From Hybos culiciformis (Eukaryota > Arthropoda > Insecta > Diptera > Hybotidae): DNA of 64,000 nucleotides. The stretch covers positions 1 to 64,000 of the forward strand of contig CAXFZM010000551.1 of NCBI GenBank assembly GCA_964007475.1, read 5' to 3'. The first letter of the stretch is position 1, and each line of letters opens with the position of its first letter. The translations under genes were made by a program, and so were the position numbers. The notes beneath the pieces are model-generated. The model ran no database searches and was not told the DNA's origin. It saw only the letters and a program-made list of their open reading frames with translations. This document shows, piece by piece, positions 22,609 through 34,100 of the stretch.

Positions 22609-23540
22609 CTAAAATGGGAAAATTAAAATTATATTAAGCTATATTCTTCAATAGCATAAATTCATAAATTATTTTAATAAAAATATATTTCCTTCACCTG
22701 AAGTTGCTGTCGAAGTCGCTTGTGAATGTGGATTTGACAACACATTCGACATTGTGGGAATAGTTGGTAAAATCGATACCGAATTGTTAATAAAAGGTGG
22801 AGGTAAACCCATTGGACCAAAACTACTTGAGTTTGATGTTGTAGGCAAAATTTGTACATGATTTTGTTGAATCATCTGCTGTTGAACTGTTTTTGGTAAA
22901 ATTGGTACAAAATTTGAAGTACTTTGCTGATGCTTCAGCTGGGCCATTTGATTTTGTTGTTGTTGATGTAATGTTTGCTTTTTTTTAGATTGGGATTGTG
23001 AATCACTAGTAGATGACGAACGACTTGGCCCTCCACCTACTGGAAATAGTGAATTCTGCTCGAGTATTTTATTCGGAATCAGAGGTATTTTACCCTGCTG
23101 ATGTTGAGAATTGCTTGGTTGCTGTTTTGCTTTGTTTGATGGCTTACCGCTTTTGAGCATCTTATCACGTAAAATTTTTTCTCGACGAATTATACACATT
23201 CGATTATAATCATGAATTGAAATCAAATATGGTTTACCACCTTCAAATTAAATAATGATAAGTAATTAAAAAAAATGAGAAATAAAAAAATGTGAAATAT
23301 TGGTAATAGTGCATACCAGATTGAACTTGAACTAAGGCGGGAAGTCTCCTTCCATCTACAGTTTCAAATAAAGGTCCTGTTTGATTCAAATGAGCCCCAG
23401 ATGAAACTGGCATTAAAGTTGGTCTCCAATTTTTACTATTTTGGCGTTCAGCAGGTGTTAATGTGTCTGGCAGTACAATTATATTATGCTTAGAAGGCGG
23501 TTTTTGATTTTGGTGTTGTTGTTGTTGCTGTTGTTGCTGT

Positions 23541-23611
<71 letters not shown>

Positions 23612-26600
23612 TTGTTGTTGAGTTAATTGATTACGTTGTATTTGTTGTTGTTTACCCACCGTCGCTGACATCATTGCTTGCCGATTTTTATTTATGCTTA
23701 TTAATTCTGGTGGCAAATTGATTTCAACCACGGTTGCCAGGTATCCCGATTTCGGCGGGAATTTCCCGTTATTAAAACTGTTTTCCCGATTCCCGATATA
23801 CAATCGTCATTCCCGATTTACCAAAAATAATTGATTTTTTCAACAACAATTTTTTTTTTAATTTTAAACTGCAAATCTCTGACTTTAACTTATTCCAAGA
23901 TTTTTTTATTATAATTTGTGATAATATTTGTGTTAGTTTGAATAACATGAAAATTGCGAGCAATTAAAGCAAACACTTGTATTATTTGTTTTAAAATGGT
24001 CTCAGCAAATTTTTATTTTCGTTCTTATTGTTTAAGTTTTTTTATACGAATTAGTTTTGTTTATTATATTTTATTTTATTAACTATGAATAATTATTTTT
24101 TTTTTTCAATAAATACAGGAGCGGATTTACGAATATACCGCCCTTAGGCACTTTTTGAGAATTTTAGAGTTATTTGAATTTAAATAAGAAACAAATTGTA
24201 TTATTTAATGAGCTCAATTTACTATTTTGATTAGATTATTAGATTATTTTTAGATTTCAAAATACTTTCTTATATTTTTTTTGTACATTAATTACATATT
24301 CAATCCTATAAACACAAACATTTATTTATTTTTGAAAATTTTTATTTTTTTTATCGGTTTTATGTTTTATTTTGATGCCCCTTTAAATCTGCCACCTTAG
24401 GCTTATGCCAAAGTAGTGTGTCTATTCGTAAATCCAGCACAAATTTTTTTCTAAATTCCCGATACATCATTTAGGAAAACTGGCAACCCTAATTTCAACC
24501 AATTTAGATTGAGCTTTTTCATCTGAATTTGTTGAGAATTCATTGTTTCCAATTAATTTGTTTGCAGCAGCTAATAGTTTTTGCTGTTTTGAACTAATTG
24601 AAGCTCCCTCTATTGTTTTAGTTGCAGCTATCGGCAAAATTTCTACAGCATTTTTATTGCTGACTGCAATAAAAAATTAATTATTATTATATTATTAGTA
24701 TATTAAAAAAAATAAATTTTACCTAACTACAATTATTGAAGGAAAATAAAAATTCTATTCTACATAATTATATAAAATTAAAAATTCAAATTAAAATTAA
24801 TCTATATCTATATATGTACATATTATAATTCTGTTAATTTGACAGGGAATCAACGCGGAGTCAAAACGTCCAACACTACGTAGTTGGTCTTCACATGCAG
24901 ACGTCATTTACATTGTCGATTTTCCGAAATCACCCTTGGGTAAAGAGTTAGGGGGAGGGGCTTTATCTCCGAAACACTATGATATACAAACATACTCTCT
25001 TTAGTCTATTTTGATGGTTTGTAAAAATATCAATATTAAGACATTGTAAAATTTAGTACATACAACAAAAACAATTATTTTGTAATATTACCATTGATAT
25101 TTGAACATATTTTAGTGATATTGCTATTAGTTGATCCTTGAATATTGGTCTGCGATTGTGTTTTTGGTTTTGTTGTAATTGTAACAGGATAACTTTGTTT
25201 CGAATTGTCACCTGATGATAATGAAGAACGTTGTTGGGATGATTGAGTTTTTGCTGATAAGGCTTGTGTTGTAGAGGCAATTGTATTATCATAAGATCGT
25301 AACCTATTTTGTACAATTTGTGAATAAACTGTAGCATTTGAACTGGCATTATTAGTTAAAATTAAATCACCATTACGATAATATTTTTCTAATAAAATTA
25401 AATGTCTTAAAAAACTTGATTGATTTCCATAAGGCTTCTGTAACTCTTCCCATAAACGTCGAGTAGGTTCATCATATTGTAAAAATGTTTGAACTCTTGT
25501 CCAACCTTCTGGTGTGCGTAATGAGCCAGAACTATTAAAAGGTATATTCATCTGAAAATATAAAAAAATTAATAAGTTTGAAAATTTTATAAGTCTTGGG
25601 TTCCGTGAAAAAAAAACTAACAGAAACTTTTCAAAAAATTTATATTTTATTATTCTTTTATCCAAAAAATTAGCGAACAAGTTTCTTTAAATAAATTTAT
25701 TAAGATTAAGAATAATATGAAGAAAAGTATCCTTTTTGTCTTTCAGAATATTAATAAGAATTAAGAAAAATACCGTCTTTTTAAATAAAATGTTTAAATA
25801 ACGAAAATACTGCAAACTTAAATCATTCCATTCGGTGAAGCAGTTTTTTAAATAATAAGATTGAGTTATCGCTGGAACTGATTAACCGACTCTATTCCAA
25901 AATGTTTAAAACCTTTCGCACATCATTGAGTTCATCAGAATTTTTTAAAACTTAAAAAAAAAAAAACATTTAGTTGAGAGCTTCTAAGTTCAAAACTAGA
26001 AGTTCTAAAAAATACTTGTATATCCAACAGAAAATTATTATGAAGAGTATTTTTTTTTTAAAACAGCGAGTGACTTCATGAATGTCAGCATTATCGAAGA
26101 ATATTATTCTTTACCTTGCTTAAGCGCAAGTAAATAAGATTGTGCATATTTTGGTATTCAAACGAAATCAGTCTGGTACTTATAAAATAACTAATAATGA
26201 AATCATGTGTTCAATTCTAGAATAGGAGTCAAAAATTAATAATAAAATTATTTTGACAATTTAAATAAATAAATAAATAAATACTTTTAAATCAAAAATA
26301 TTAAAACTAACCTGTAGGCCCATTTCTTCTTCTCCTGGGAATAATTCTCTCATTGATATATTTGGATTTGATCTTAAAACTAAAGAAATATTATCTCGTT
26401 TTGTACTAGAATTATTTTTATTATTATCTTCTTGCAAAATTTGTTTTAACTTTGATGCTAAATCTTCATCTTGAGTAACTTCCGGCGAGTCGTCTGATAT
26501 AACTGGTACACCATCTTCTACAATAAAATCATTATCCATTTGACTTATTTCATTATTTACATTTGATAATTCTTCAGTTTCCGAAGATTGTTTTCTATGT

Positions 26601-29071
26601 TTTTTATCCTTTTCTTTGTTATCTCCGTCTTCATCTACATCGTCAATTTCATCTGTATTTCCTCCATCATCATCGGGTTGAAAATTCAATTTTAATAATC
26701 TAAAAAAAAAAATTGAATATTATATCACAACGACTGGGACAATACAACAGTTGATATCATATCATTTCTAGAAATTCGTTTACTTACCTTTTTCTGTAAG
26801 CACGAGCAAAGTCTGAATCTTTTTGTATTTTAATTCCTTTTGAGAATTTCATTAATATATTTGTATAATATCTGCATAGTTTACATAAAGCTGAACTATT
26901 TCCTACTTGTAATGGTACATTATTTTCTGCTAAGAGGTTTTCTATTTTCCCCGTTTCCTTAAAAAAAATTAATGTATAATTGAAAAAATTATATTCCACA
27001 ATAATTTCATGATTTAAATTTTTTATCACTTTTAACTCTTTTACCACGGAAGCTCAAAAATGCAGTAATGTTATATAAATACTTTTTTTTGGTAACAGAA
27101 GAAACAAACAATATTTTTTGTCTGTTATTTACATTGCCAAAGATCAAAGATAAAGCATGGATGTAATAAAATACAAAAAAAAATTATATCCGATCAAATC
27201 TCTACATCTATGTTAGTTATGTTAGTTAAAAAAACTTACAATGGATTCGTCCATATTATTATATTTTTACGAAAACAAATAACCTAATCTTAATCCAAAA
27301 CTTTCAAATCAAAGAAATAAAATTCATTTTAATTTAAAACAAAATTTTCATGATTCGTTGACTATAAATAAATTTATTTACCTGCTGAATGTGATAGGTA
27401 TGATTTTTACCAAGACGTTTCTTGCACAATGCACATCCCAAAAATTGTAAAATTTCATTATAGTGTTGATTACACATTGGTGTTATGCCAGCCAAAGTAG
27501 ATGTATCAAAGTTTTGTAATATTTTTTTAATTGATTTACGAATACATTTCTTTTTTAGATAATGCGATGGTGCATTGTTGCAATCAGGCACAAAACAATT
27601 TTTATTTCCTTCACTGTTACCACCACTAGCTTCATTGGTTGGAGAATTGTTGTTTTCATTTTCAATTGCTGCTTCTAATCTTTTTCTATAAGAAGGCACA
27701 TTAGCTCTTTTATCAACGTGACGAAAACATGCATCACACAAACAATTATCAACCGTTAATTTTTCTTCATCTAAGAAATTAATTACATATAAATAATTTT
27801 TAATAATTTTATTTTTTTTTGTAAGATAAACTTACTGGCTAAAATTTTTTGTTGCCGTTCTAATGATTTTAATTGAGCGACATGACATGGTGTATCGTAT
27901 AACCCAAATTTTCCTCCACAATAATAGCATTGATCTTGACATAAGCGACCTGGATGGATTCCAAAGGACGAAGCCTTTTCGGGTATTAGGATCTCTTCTT
28001 TTTCTTCTTTTTTATGGCTAGAGTCATTGGACTCAGATTGATTTATAAAATCTAAATAAATATTACAAAAAAAAAAATTTAAATAAAAAAAAAAGGAATA
28101 AACATCCTATTAAAATTGTTACCGCAAAAAAAAAAGTTCAAATCGAACTTATTCAAAAAATATTCTAATTCTATGTTATTTTGTTTTATTTTTAAACTTA
28201 TCCTTGTCATGCAATTTGTTCAGTCATAATAAATTAGGCATAAAAAGATTATAGACAAGATTTTTGAAGAAATTTATAGGCATCTTTCTAGTCCTCAGAT
28301 TTTTTGTTTAATATATGTGAGATGTGGGAGACCAAAAAAAAGGGAATTTTATATAAAAAAAAAGATCCGTTCATTTTTATGTATTAATTATAATATGATC
28401 ATAAGTATATCATACAATATATTATACATTTATTATACAATATGCTTGTACATTCATTATTGATACATACAAATATATTATGTAGTAATAGTAAAATATG
28501 TATTCATAAACAACATTTAATATTTACGTCATTTATTATACATTAAAATTTTAAATTATTCAAGCATTTGAAAGCATTTTGAAATATCTGAATTAAATGT
28601 GACTGTGTTGCACTGAGCCCTTCATAGTTAAAAATATTTAAAATAAGAATATTTTTTTTTCTAAATTAGTTAACTACAGGAAAGTTAGAAAGATAGGACA
28701 GATGAGATCACACACCAATCGAATGATTACGATTATAAGATTTTCTACCATGCGAAACTGCATCGATGCTTGGCCCACCTTCGTTTTGAGTCTGGAATTA
28801 ACGAAAAAAAAAAAGAAGTTATAATTTAAATTAATTTAAATAGTAACATAATATACACAATATATAGTTGAAAAATTAATTTAGAGTAACTATACTACTT
28901 AGAAGAAAATTAAAAAGGCTTGAAAATGTACCATAAATATAAAGCAAAGAGTAAGTAAGATAAGAAAATATTTGTCTGAAAACTCTGAAATGGGTTTATA
29001 GGTAGAAACATAGGTACGTTCCCGCAGTTAATTGTAAGTTTGATTTCACCAAAATTCGTAAGCCTAATCAT
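22450..29071 (-). CDS. Multi-exon host gene, Cys-rich and polyglutamine nuclear-type protein
   Basis: Ten exons join in consistent phase on the minus strand: 29018-29071 (tentative, ATG), 28716-28791, 27836-28051, 27382-27770, 26788-26957, 26312-26699, 25092-25551, 23317-24663 (interrupted by a hAT), 22698-23240 and 22450-22608. The product is about 1,010 residues: an N-terminal Cys-rich module (CYYCGGKFGLYDTPCH, CLCDACFRHV, CFVPDCNN, CALCKKRL, CKLCRYY), an acidic stretch, a conserved-looking helical block (RVQTFLQYDEPTRRLWEEL), then Ser/Gln-rich sequence with a long polyQ tract. The composition suggests a chromatin or transcription factor. I do not recognise the family. The 3' end is uncertain: reading past the last donor meets a stop within 15 codons. 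It is broken by the hAT unless that is spliced out. Confidence 0.7.
22698..23240 (-). CDS. Q-rich gene exon 9
   Basis: Encodes GGKPYLISIHDYNRMCIIRR, then EKILRDKMLKSGKP and a Gln/Ser/Pro-rich low-complexity tail with HQQQQNQMAQLKHQQ, ending at CAG|GTGAAG in phase 1. The first 30 residues are well ordered and continue the preceding ALVQVQS block. Confidence 0.75.
23317..24663 (-). CDS. Q-rich gene exon 8: polyQ exon split by a hAT
   Basis: The 5' part (24492-24663) begins after ttgcag and ends ...KAQSKLVEI; the 3' part (23317-23720) resumes with NLPPELISINKNRQ, the polyQ tract, and DGRRLPALVQVQS at donor GTATGC. Taking out the insertion and one 8-bp duplication leaves 576 bases, a multiple of three, in frame on both sides. 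Read straight through, translation stops four codons after entering the element. Confidence 0.8.
23514..23630 (-). repeat. CAG/CAA repeat encoding polyglutamine
   Basis: An interrupted CAG-CAA tract giving close to forty consecutive glutamines in the host-like gene. The middle is a regular CAACAG hexamer run; the edges are mixed CAA-rich. Confidence 0.95.
23729..24491. mobile_element. Non-autonomous hAT inserted in a coding exon
   Basis: Flanked by an exact 8-bp duplication atttcaac (23721-23728 and 24492-24499). The left end is CACGGTTGCCAGG; the reverse complement of the right end is TAGGGTTGCCAG, a common hAT terminus. 763 bp with no transposase ORF. Near both ends there are repeated tcccgatt motifs. 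It interrupts exon 8 of the Q-rich gene. Confidence 0.85.
24118..24445. mobile_element. Possible second MITE nested in the exon hAT
   Basis: GGATTTACGAATA at the left edge (after CAGGAGC) is matched by TATTCGTAAATCC at the right, inner to which are gcccttaggc and gccaccttaggc. This is a hAT-like inverted terminus, but no 8-bp duplication could be read. Confidence 0.45.
25092..25551 (-). CDS. Q-rich gene exon 7: conserved-looking helical block
   Basis: Starts after ttttcag with MNIPFNSSGSLRTPEGWTRV (the ATG is internal). It then has FLQYDEPTRRLWEELQKPYG and LRHLILLEKYYRNGDL, a dense and orderly segment that looks like the most conserved part of the protein, followed by a Ser/Thr/Gln-rich tail. 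It ends in phase 1. Confidence 0.8.
26312..26699 (-). CDS. Q-rich gene exon 6: acidic region
   Basis: Encodes LLKLNFQPDDDGGNTDEIDD, a KEKDKKHRKQ basic patch, and an acidic Ser/Asp stretch ending in LFPGEEEMGLQ at donor GTTAGT. Phase 2 in, phase 0 out, matching both neighbours. Confidence 0.75.
26788..26957 (-). CDS. Q-rich gene exon 5
   Basis: Begins after ttttaag with ETGKIENLLAENNVPLQ and includes CKLCRYYTNILMKFSKG, a further Cys pair, before RAYRKR and the donor GTAAGT. The intron before it (26958-27381) contains no gene. Confidence 0.75.
27382..27770 (-). CDS. Q-rich gene exon 4: Cys-rich domain
   Basis: 129 codons with CLCDACFRHVDKR, CFVPDCNNAPSHY, an amphipathic KKKCIRKSIKKILQNFD, and CNQHYNEILQFLGCALCKKR. 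The Cys and His pairs suggest two zinc sites. It ends in phase 0 at CAGCAG|GTAAAT. Confidence 0.8.
27836..28051 (-). CDS. Q-rich gene exon 3: start of the Cys-rich module
   Basis: Acceptor tttag at the 5' side and donor GTAAGT. It encodes a Lys/Glu linker and then GRLCQDQCYYCGGKFGLYDT, ending in ERQQKILA. The next exon continues the same domain with EEKLTVDNCLCDACFRHVD, and the phases fit (1 nucleotide carried over). Confidence 0.75.
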
Positions 29072-29300
29072 TTTTATACTAATTATAAAAGTCTAGAATC
29101 TAATATAAATTAATTAATTAAATCTCTAGGTCAAAGTATATGGGAAAACTCTGGAATGCAATTTGTTACAACTCTAGGTTGAATTATTTCGATAACAGTA
29201 AGTAGGTACAAGTAGGTAGGTATTTAAAATCGAAAGGGGCAAAGAACAGAAAAAAAATTTGGGAAATAAGTAGGTAAACAGAAATAGCTACTCACTCGGA
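28800..29300. other. Gap around the candidate first exon of the Q-rich gene
   Basis: Apart from the 54-base candidate exon at 29018-29071 (MIRLTNFGEIKLTINCGN with donor GTACCT, phase 0 matching the next exon), nothing coding is seen. Confidence 0.35.
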
Positions 29301-29309
29301 TTTAACATT

Positions 29310-29500
29310 TTAGGGACCACCTCTATTACCTACCCAAAAATAGGGCAAATCAGGCTCAAAAAAAAATTTCATACTAAAATTTATGAAAACTTTCGAGGCC
29401 CCTATCTCCGAAACGGGGCCTTTGCCCCAAGAACTGATTTCAGTTTTGAGAGTTTGGCACCGCCTCTACCCCCCTTCCACGTTTCAACCAATTCTGAGAG
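29310..29500 (+). repeat. Dispersed repeat family S, copy B
   Basis: Same orientation as copy C at 40900-41115: both have acccaaaaatagggcaaat, tatctccgaaacggggcctt and ttctgagaggttcaaggaa. Copy A at 9960-10165 is inverted. Confidence 0.75.
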
Positions 29501-29739
29501 GTTCAAGGAAACTAGTTACGCCGACCTCCCCAACAAGGAATTCCCGGAAATTCTTCACGACGGCTCTACTGTTTATCTAAAAAAAAAATTAAATAAAATA
29601 TAAATAAAATAAAATAAACTTACCTTTTTTGTTATTTTTTATTTATTTTATTTTATTGTTATTTAAATTTTTTCCATCACGTGTTTGTTTTTCAAAATAT
29701 AATGAAATTATAAATGTCAACTTATCAACAAAGTCAACA

Positions 29740-30264
29740 AATCAACAAATAATTGACGCCGTTGTCAGCTTTACGTAAACTGGCGCTTATGTACGCCTTG
29801 CAATTTCCTTTGATTTAGCAACATATAATAAGCAATTTATAATAGTTATTTGTACAAAAATAACTCACGCTGCTGTCAGCTTTACGTAAACTGACATTTA
29901 TGTACAACCAGTAACCGTTTGAAGGGAAAGATTACCGTAATTAGTCGCTTACACTCAAAAATAAGATAGACTGCAAGGTCAAATATTTGTTTCGACTTAG
30001 AACATAGTTCAATATCCGACACAAAAGTCGGTAATTTAAATTGGTCTTTTCAGCTGACCTTAAAACTGGCGGCCGGGACAAACTCCTGTTTATTGGTGTT
30101 CAGGTTAGTTTCAAAACTAACAAACAAGTCGGAGGCATATTTTAAGCCGGTGTGCCAAAAATATGTTAACTATGAGTGAACTTGTAGGCCGGTTCAGTAA
30201 TTGACGCCCATGCCAGTACAAATACTTGACATTTCTTTGCGAACTGGCGCGATGGTATATTGGG
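29740..30264 (-). repeat. Right subterminal region of the 11.8-kb segment
   Basis: Two diverged direct repeats (aataattgacgccgttgtcag and aaataactcacgctgctgtcag, each followed by ctttacgtaaactg) and a third related unit (cagtaattgacgccc) next to the terminus. gttagtttcaaaactaac is a small palindrome with a counterpart gttagttatgaaactaac in the left end. Confidence 0.6.
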
Positions 30265-30556
30265 TATATTAATAAGATGTTGTATATTTGGATCAAAAAA
30301 AGTTATAACAATTTTAAGAATCTAAATACACACATATTGCCAATTAAAGAACAATACAATATCATTAGTCCAACAGTTTATTTCAAAATAAGAGTTAGCG
30401 TCTGCTAAGGTTTATCTAGCAAAATAATTTTTGAAAATACTTACCACCTACTTAAATCCATTTGACTTAGATGCTAGGTAACAATTTTCAACATTGCAAA
30501 ATTAAAAGTTAATGTTTCTTTAACGAAATAATGAAATCCAATAAACCTAAACAAAA
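30265..30556 (+). repeat. Repeat R copy 1, middle part
   Basis: Reverse complement of 56867-57151. Its right edge is the caaaa duplication (30552-30556) of the BEL element. Confidence 0.85.
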
Positions 30557-31132
30557 TGTTTAAAATCACCAAATAATTTTTTTTCTTTATCTGTAAATTT
30601 ATTTTGTAATTTTAAAGTAGCTTCAAAATTGAATTTTATAGTAATTGTTCTAAACACAAAATTCTTTACGAAGCACTTATTTCACATTGCCCTTGAAATA
30701 TCTTATTACATTTTAATATTTCTCTACTTAAAATTTAATTTATAAATTGCAGTGATTCTAATGTTATCGCTAATAAGTGCTTGGTAAGGAATTTTGTGTT
30801 TAAAAAATTATGACAGAAACGTAAAATTAAGTTTAGAATATTCGTTTAATTTTGCTTTGGGAATTTTATTCATTCAATAGTTGTGTTTTAAATCGTTAAG
30901 TCGTTATTTTAGGTAATTGTGACTAGTTAAATAAAATTAAATTTTGTTTTGATTTAAATAAATAGTACTTTTAAAAGAAGATTTTATAAGTTGTAATTTT
31001 GAAAGAACATTAATAAATTGTAAATCCAAAAAAAAAAAAAAAAAAAAAAAAAGGAGAAGATTTGATTTTAATTTGAATAGACGAAAAGGTGGGAACTGCA
31101 AAAAAGTAGTTTTAGCCAAAAGTTATTTAACA
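30557..31132 (+). repeat. BEL 5' LTR
   Basis: 576 bp, ends TGTT...AACA. It holds a long A run (about 31029-31051) that is one base longer than in the 3' LTR. It carries the promoter and polyadenylation signal of the element. Confidence 0.95.
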
Positions 31133-31152
31133 TTGGTGACCCCGACGTGATA
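31133..31152 (+). other. BEL primer binding site
   Basis: ttggtgaccccgacgtgat directly follows the LTR, in the usual TGG-start position for a tRNA primer site. Confidence 0.8.
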
Positions 31153-31169
31153 ACACGAATTAAAGCAAG

Positions 31170-34100
31170 ATGGAGACATTTGAGTCATTGGTTGAGTCTC
31201 AAAACAACTTGGGTAAGGTTATTGAACAAATGCTAACTAACTATAAGAAAGATTCTACTCTCAGGAAAACTGAAGAATATTTGAGCAAGAAATTAGCGAC
31301 TGCCAATGGGTTTTATTTAACGTTTTACGGAAATCATGGGAAATTAATACAGATGAAATCCGACAATGCAGAACACCCTTACTTCAAAAATAATTATTTT
31401 GAGATGGTCAAAGATGGTTATTCAAAATTAATAGGTGATATCCAGACTAGATTAAAAGATCTTAAAGAGAGCTCAACTGCATCAACTCAACATACGACTG
31501 AGTCGACGGACTCGTTCAATGGAGACGATAGTGAAGCAACTGTTGAATCAAGCGAATTAAAAAAAATGGTAGGGCGTTTAAATTCAAATATAAAAGCCCT
31601 GAATCATTTCATTGAACTGGTCAATACGACCAATGATGGCAATCGGCCTCCGCAGTACTATGATTTAAAAATCAAACGCATTAACAATTACTGGGAGGAG
31701 ATTTCCAAGATCAATCATGACATTTGGAGTATTGCTAAAGCAGAATCTAGCCCATTTGGGTATTCATTTGGAATTTATTTTGACACGGAGGAATTGGTTA
31801 ATGATATCATCATACAGCTATCCCAACAGTTGGAAAATACGTCCATTGGCAGAGCTGACGTTGGACGTATGAAGCTGCCAAAAATTGAACTTCCAACTTT
31901 TGATGGGGACTACCTTAAATGGAACCAATTCCATGACATGTTCACGAAAATCATTCACGAAACAAACATTAGTAATTCGGAGAAAATGTTCTATTTGCAT
32001 TCAAATCTTACATCTTATTCCACAGCTTGGAATATCCTCCAGAACCGCTATAACAATAAAAGAGTACTTATTAATGCATTTCTCAACAAATTACTAACGC
32101 AGCCGAGTCTACAATTTGAATCCTCTGCAGGAATCAAAACCCTGCACGATATTACGACCGAATGTACATTGGGTTTAGGAAACATTGGAATCCCGGTGGA
32201 AACATGGGATGCAATATTGTTACACCTTTTGGTCAAAAAACTGGACAAGACAACACATAGCCTCTACGAACAATCTTTAAAACTGCCCAGTGAACCTCAA
32301 AAACTCAAGGATTTTTTGAACTTTCTGGAGCTGAGGTTTCAATCGTTAGAAGCAATTGGATTTAAAGGATCTAAACAATCTGAGATAGGTAACAATCCGA
32401 AAAAGACAGGTACTAATTCTAAATTTTCATTTTTAGGTACGACATCCGTTCAGTGCAAAATGTGCCATCAAAATCATCATTTATACAGCTGCGCAGCCTT
32501 TCACCAACTATCGGCTTCAAACAAATTAAATAAGATCAAGGAAATGGGATTATGTCTGAACTGCTTGAAACCGGGTCACTTAGCGGCTAATGGCGCATCT
32601 GGTCACTGCCGCAAATGTAATCGAAAGCATAACACCGTTATTCATGATTCATTTGTATCAACCAGTAATGATTATGAGCATAAAGATGAGCAGGCGCCTG
32701 ATAACTCAGCAACTGTTAGTGTTCTGTCAAGCAATGGTTACGTTTTTCTAGCCACAGCCATGGTTATAGTGTATGATGTGTACGGTAACTCAAAACAATG
32801 TCGAGCGTTGTTAGACTCAGGGTCGCAGATCAATCTTATCACGAAACGAATGACCAAATATTTAGGTTTAACCACGTCAAAAAATGAATTGAACGTAAGT
32901 GGTATCGGCAATGGTCAGCAAAGAATTCAACAACGTACAGCGGTAAAATTTAAATCAAGAATTAATGATTATTCTAAGACGATTGAGGCTTATGTATTAG
33001 ATAAAATAGTAGAAGATCAACCACTACAGAATATGGGAGTAAATAAATGGCAAATTCCAAATAACATCACGTTGGCTGATCCCGAGTTCTTTCGTCGACA
33101 ACGGATTGATATGCTTATAGGAGCGGAGTTTTATGCCGAGTTGATGAAGATTGGACAGATACCTTTAGGTGCAAATAATCCCTTCCTGCAAAACACAGTA
33201 TTTGGCTGGGTGGTGCTGGGCAAAATGGACGAAGGGTCAGCTGCGATGAAAATTTGTGGAGTCAATACAATAGAGGAACAGGTTCAGAAATTTTGGGAGA
33301 TAGAAGAAATCAGCACAAACAACAATACAATGTCACCTTGTGAACAGGAGTGCGAAGAGTATTTTTACAGTTCTACTTGTAGGGATAAACAGGGTAGATT
33401 TATAGTAAGATTGCCCTTGAAGGAAAAGGCAACTAGGCTGGGATCATCAAAGGAAACGGCAAGAAGACGATTCTTAGCCTTGGAGGCAAAGCTACGTAAG
33501 TGTCCAAACATACAAACACAATATATTGACTTTATGCAGGAATACATTAGAATGGGTCATATGACTGAAATAAAGGAAAATGAAATTCCACCGAATCATT
33601 ATTTTATCCCACATCATGCAGTGTTGAAACCAGAAAGCTCCACCACAAAATTAAGAGTAGTGTATGATGCTTCATGCAAGACTTCTACCAATATATCATT
33701 GAACCAAATTTTACACACAGGGCCAAAAACACAGCATGACTTATTTGATATTTTTCTGCGGTTTAGATTATACTCGTATGTATTTACAGGAGATATTGAG
33801 AAGATGTTCCGACAAATAAACGTGCACTCGGCAGATAGGCATTTACAACTGATATTTTGGCGTGATGATGTTGGTAAAGCCCTGAAATGTTACGAGTTGA
33901 ATACAGTGACGTACGGTACTACAGCAGCACCCTACCTAGCGACAAAGTGTTTACAGGTACTCGCAAAAGAGAGTGAAGCGACTCATCCATTAGGTGCTAG
34001 GGCTATCAAGAGAGACTTCTACGTAGACGATCTTATGTGCGGAAGCGATGACATTCAAGAAGCTATTCAAATGCAGTATGAAACAATAGAAGTGCTCCAG

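Larger units (their letters stand above)
18437..30264. mobile_element. 11.8-kb TIR-bounded segment carrying host-like genes
   Basis: The left end reads CCCAATATACCA; the right end is its reverse complement (TGGTATATTGGG, ending at 30264). TAT flanks both sides (18434-18436 and 30265-30267), and the inverted R copy keeps the uninterrupted site at 57149-57151 (acctatattaata). Beyond the shared 12 bases the two ends diverge but use related motifs (CAGTTATTTG, AATAAYTGAC, TTTACGTAAACTG). No transposase was recognised inside. The cargo is a ten-exon gene and the last exon of cpa, both on the minus strand. Alternative: two separate R copies, each with one end of the same element. Element class is open; 3-bp duplications occur in several DNA transposon groups. 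Confidence 0.55.
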
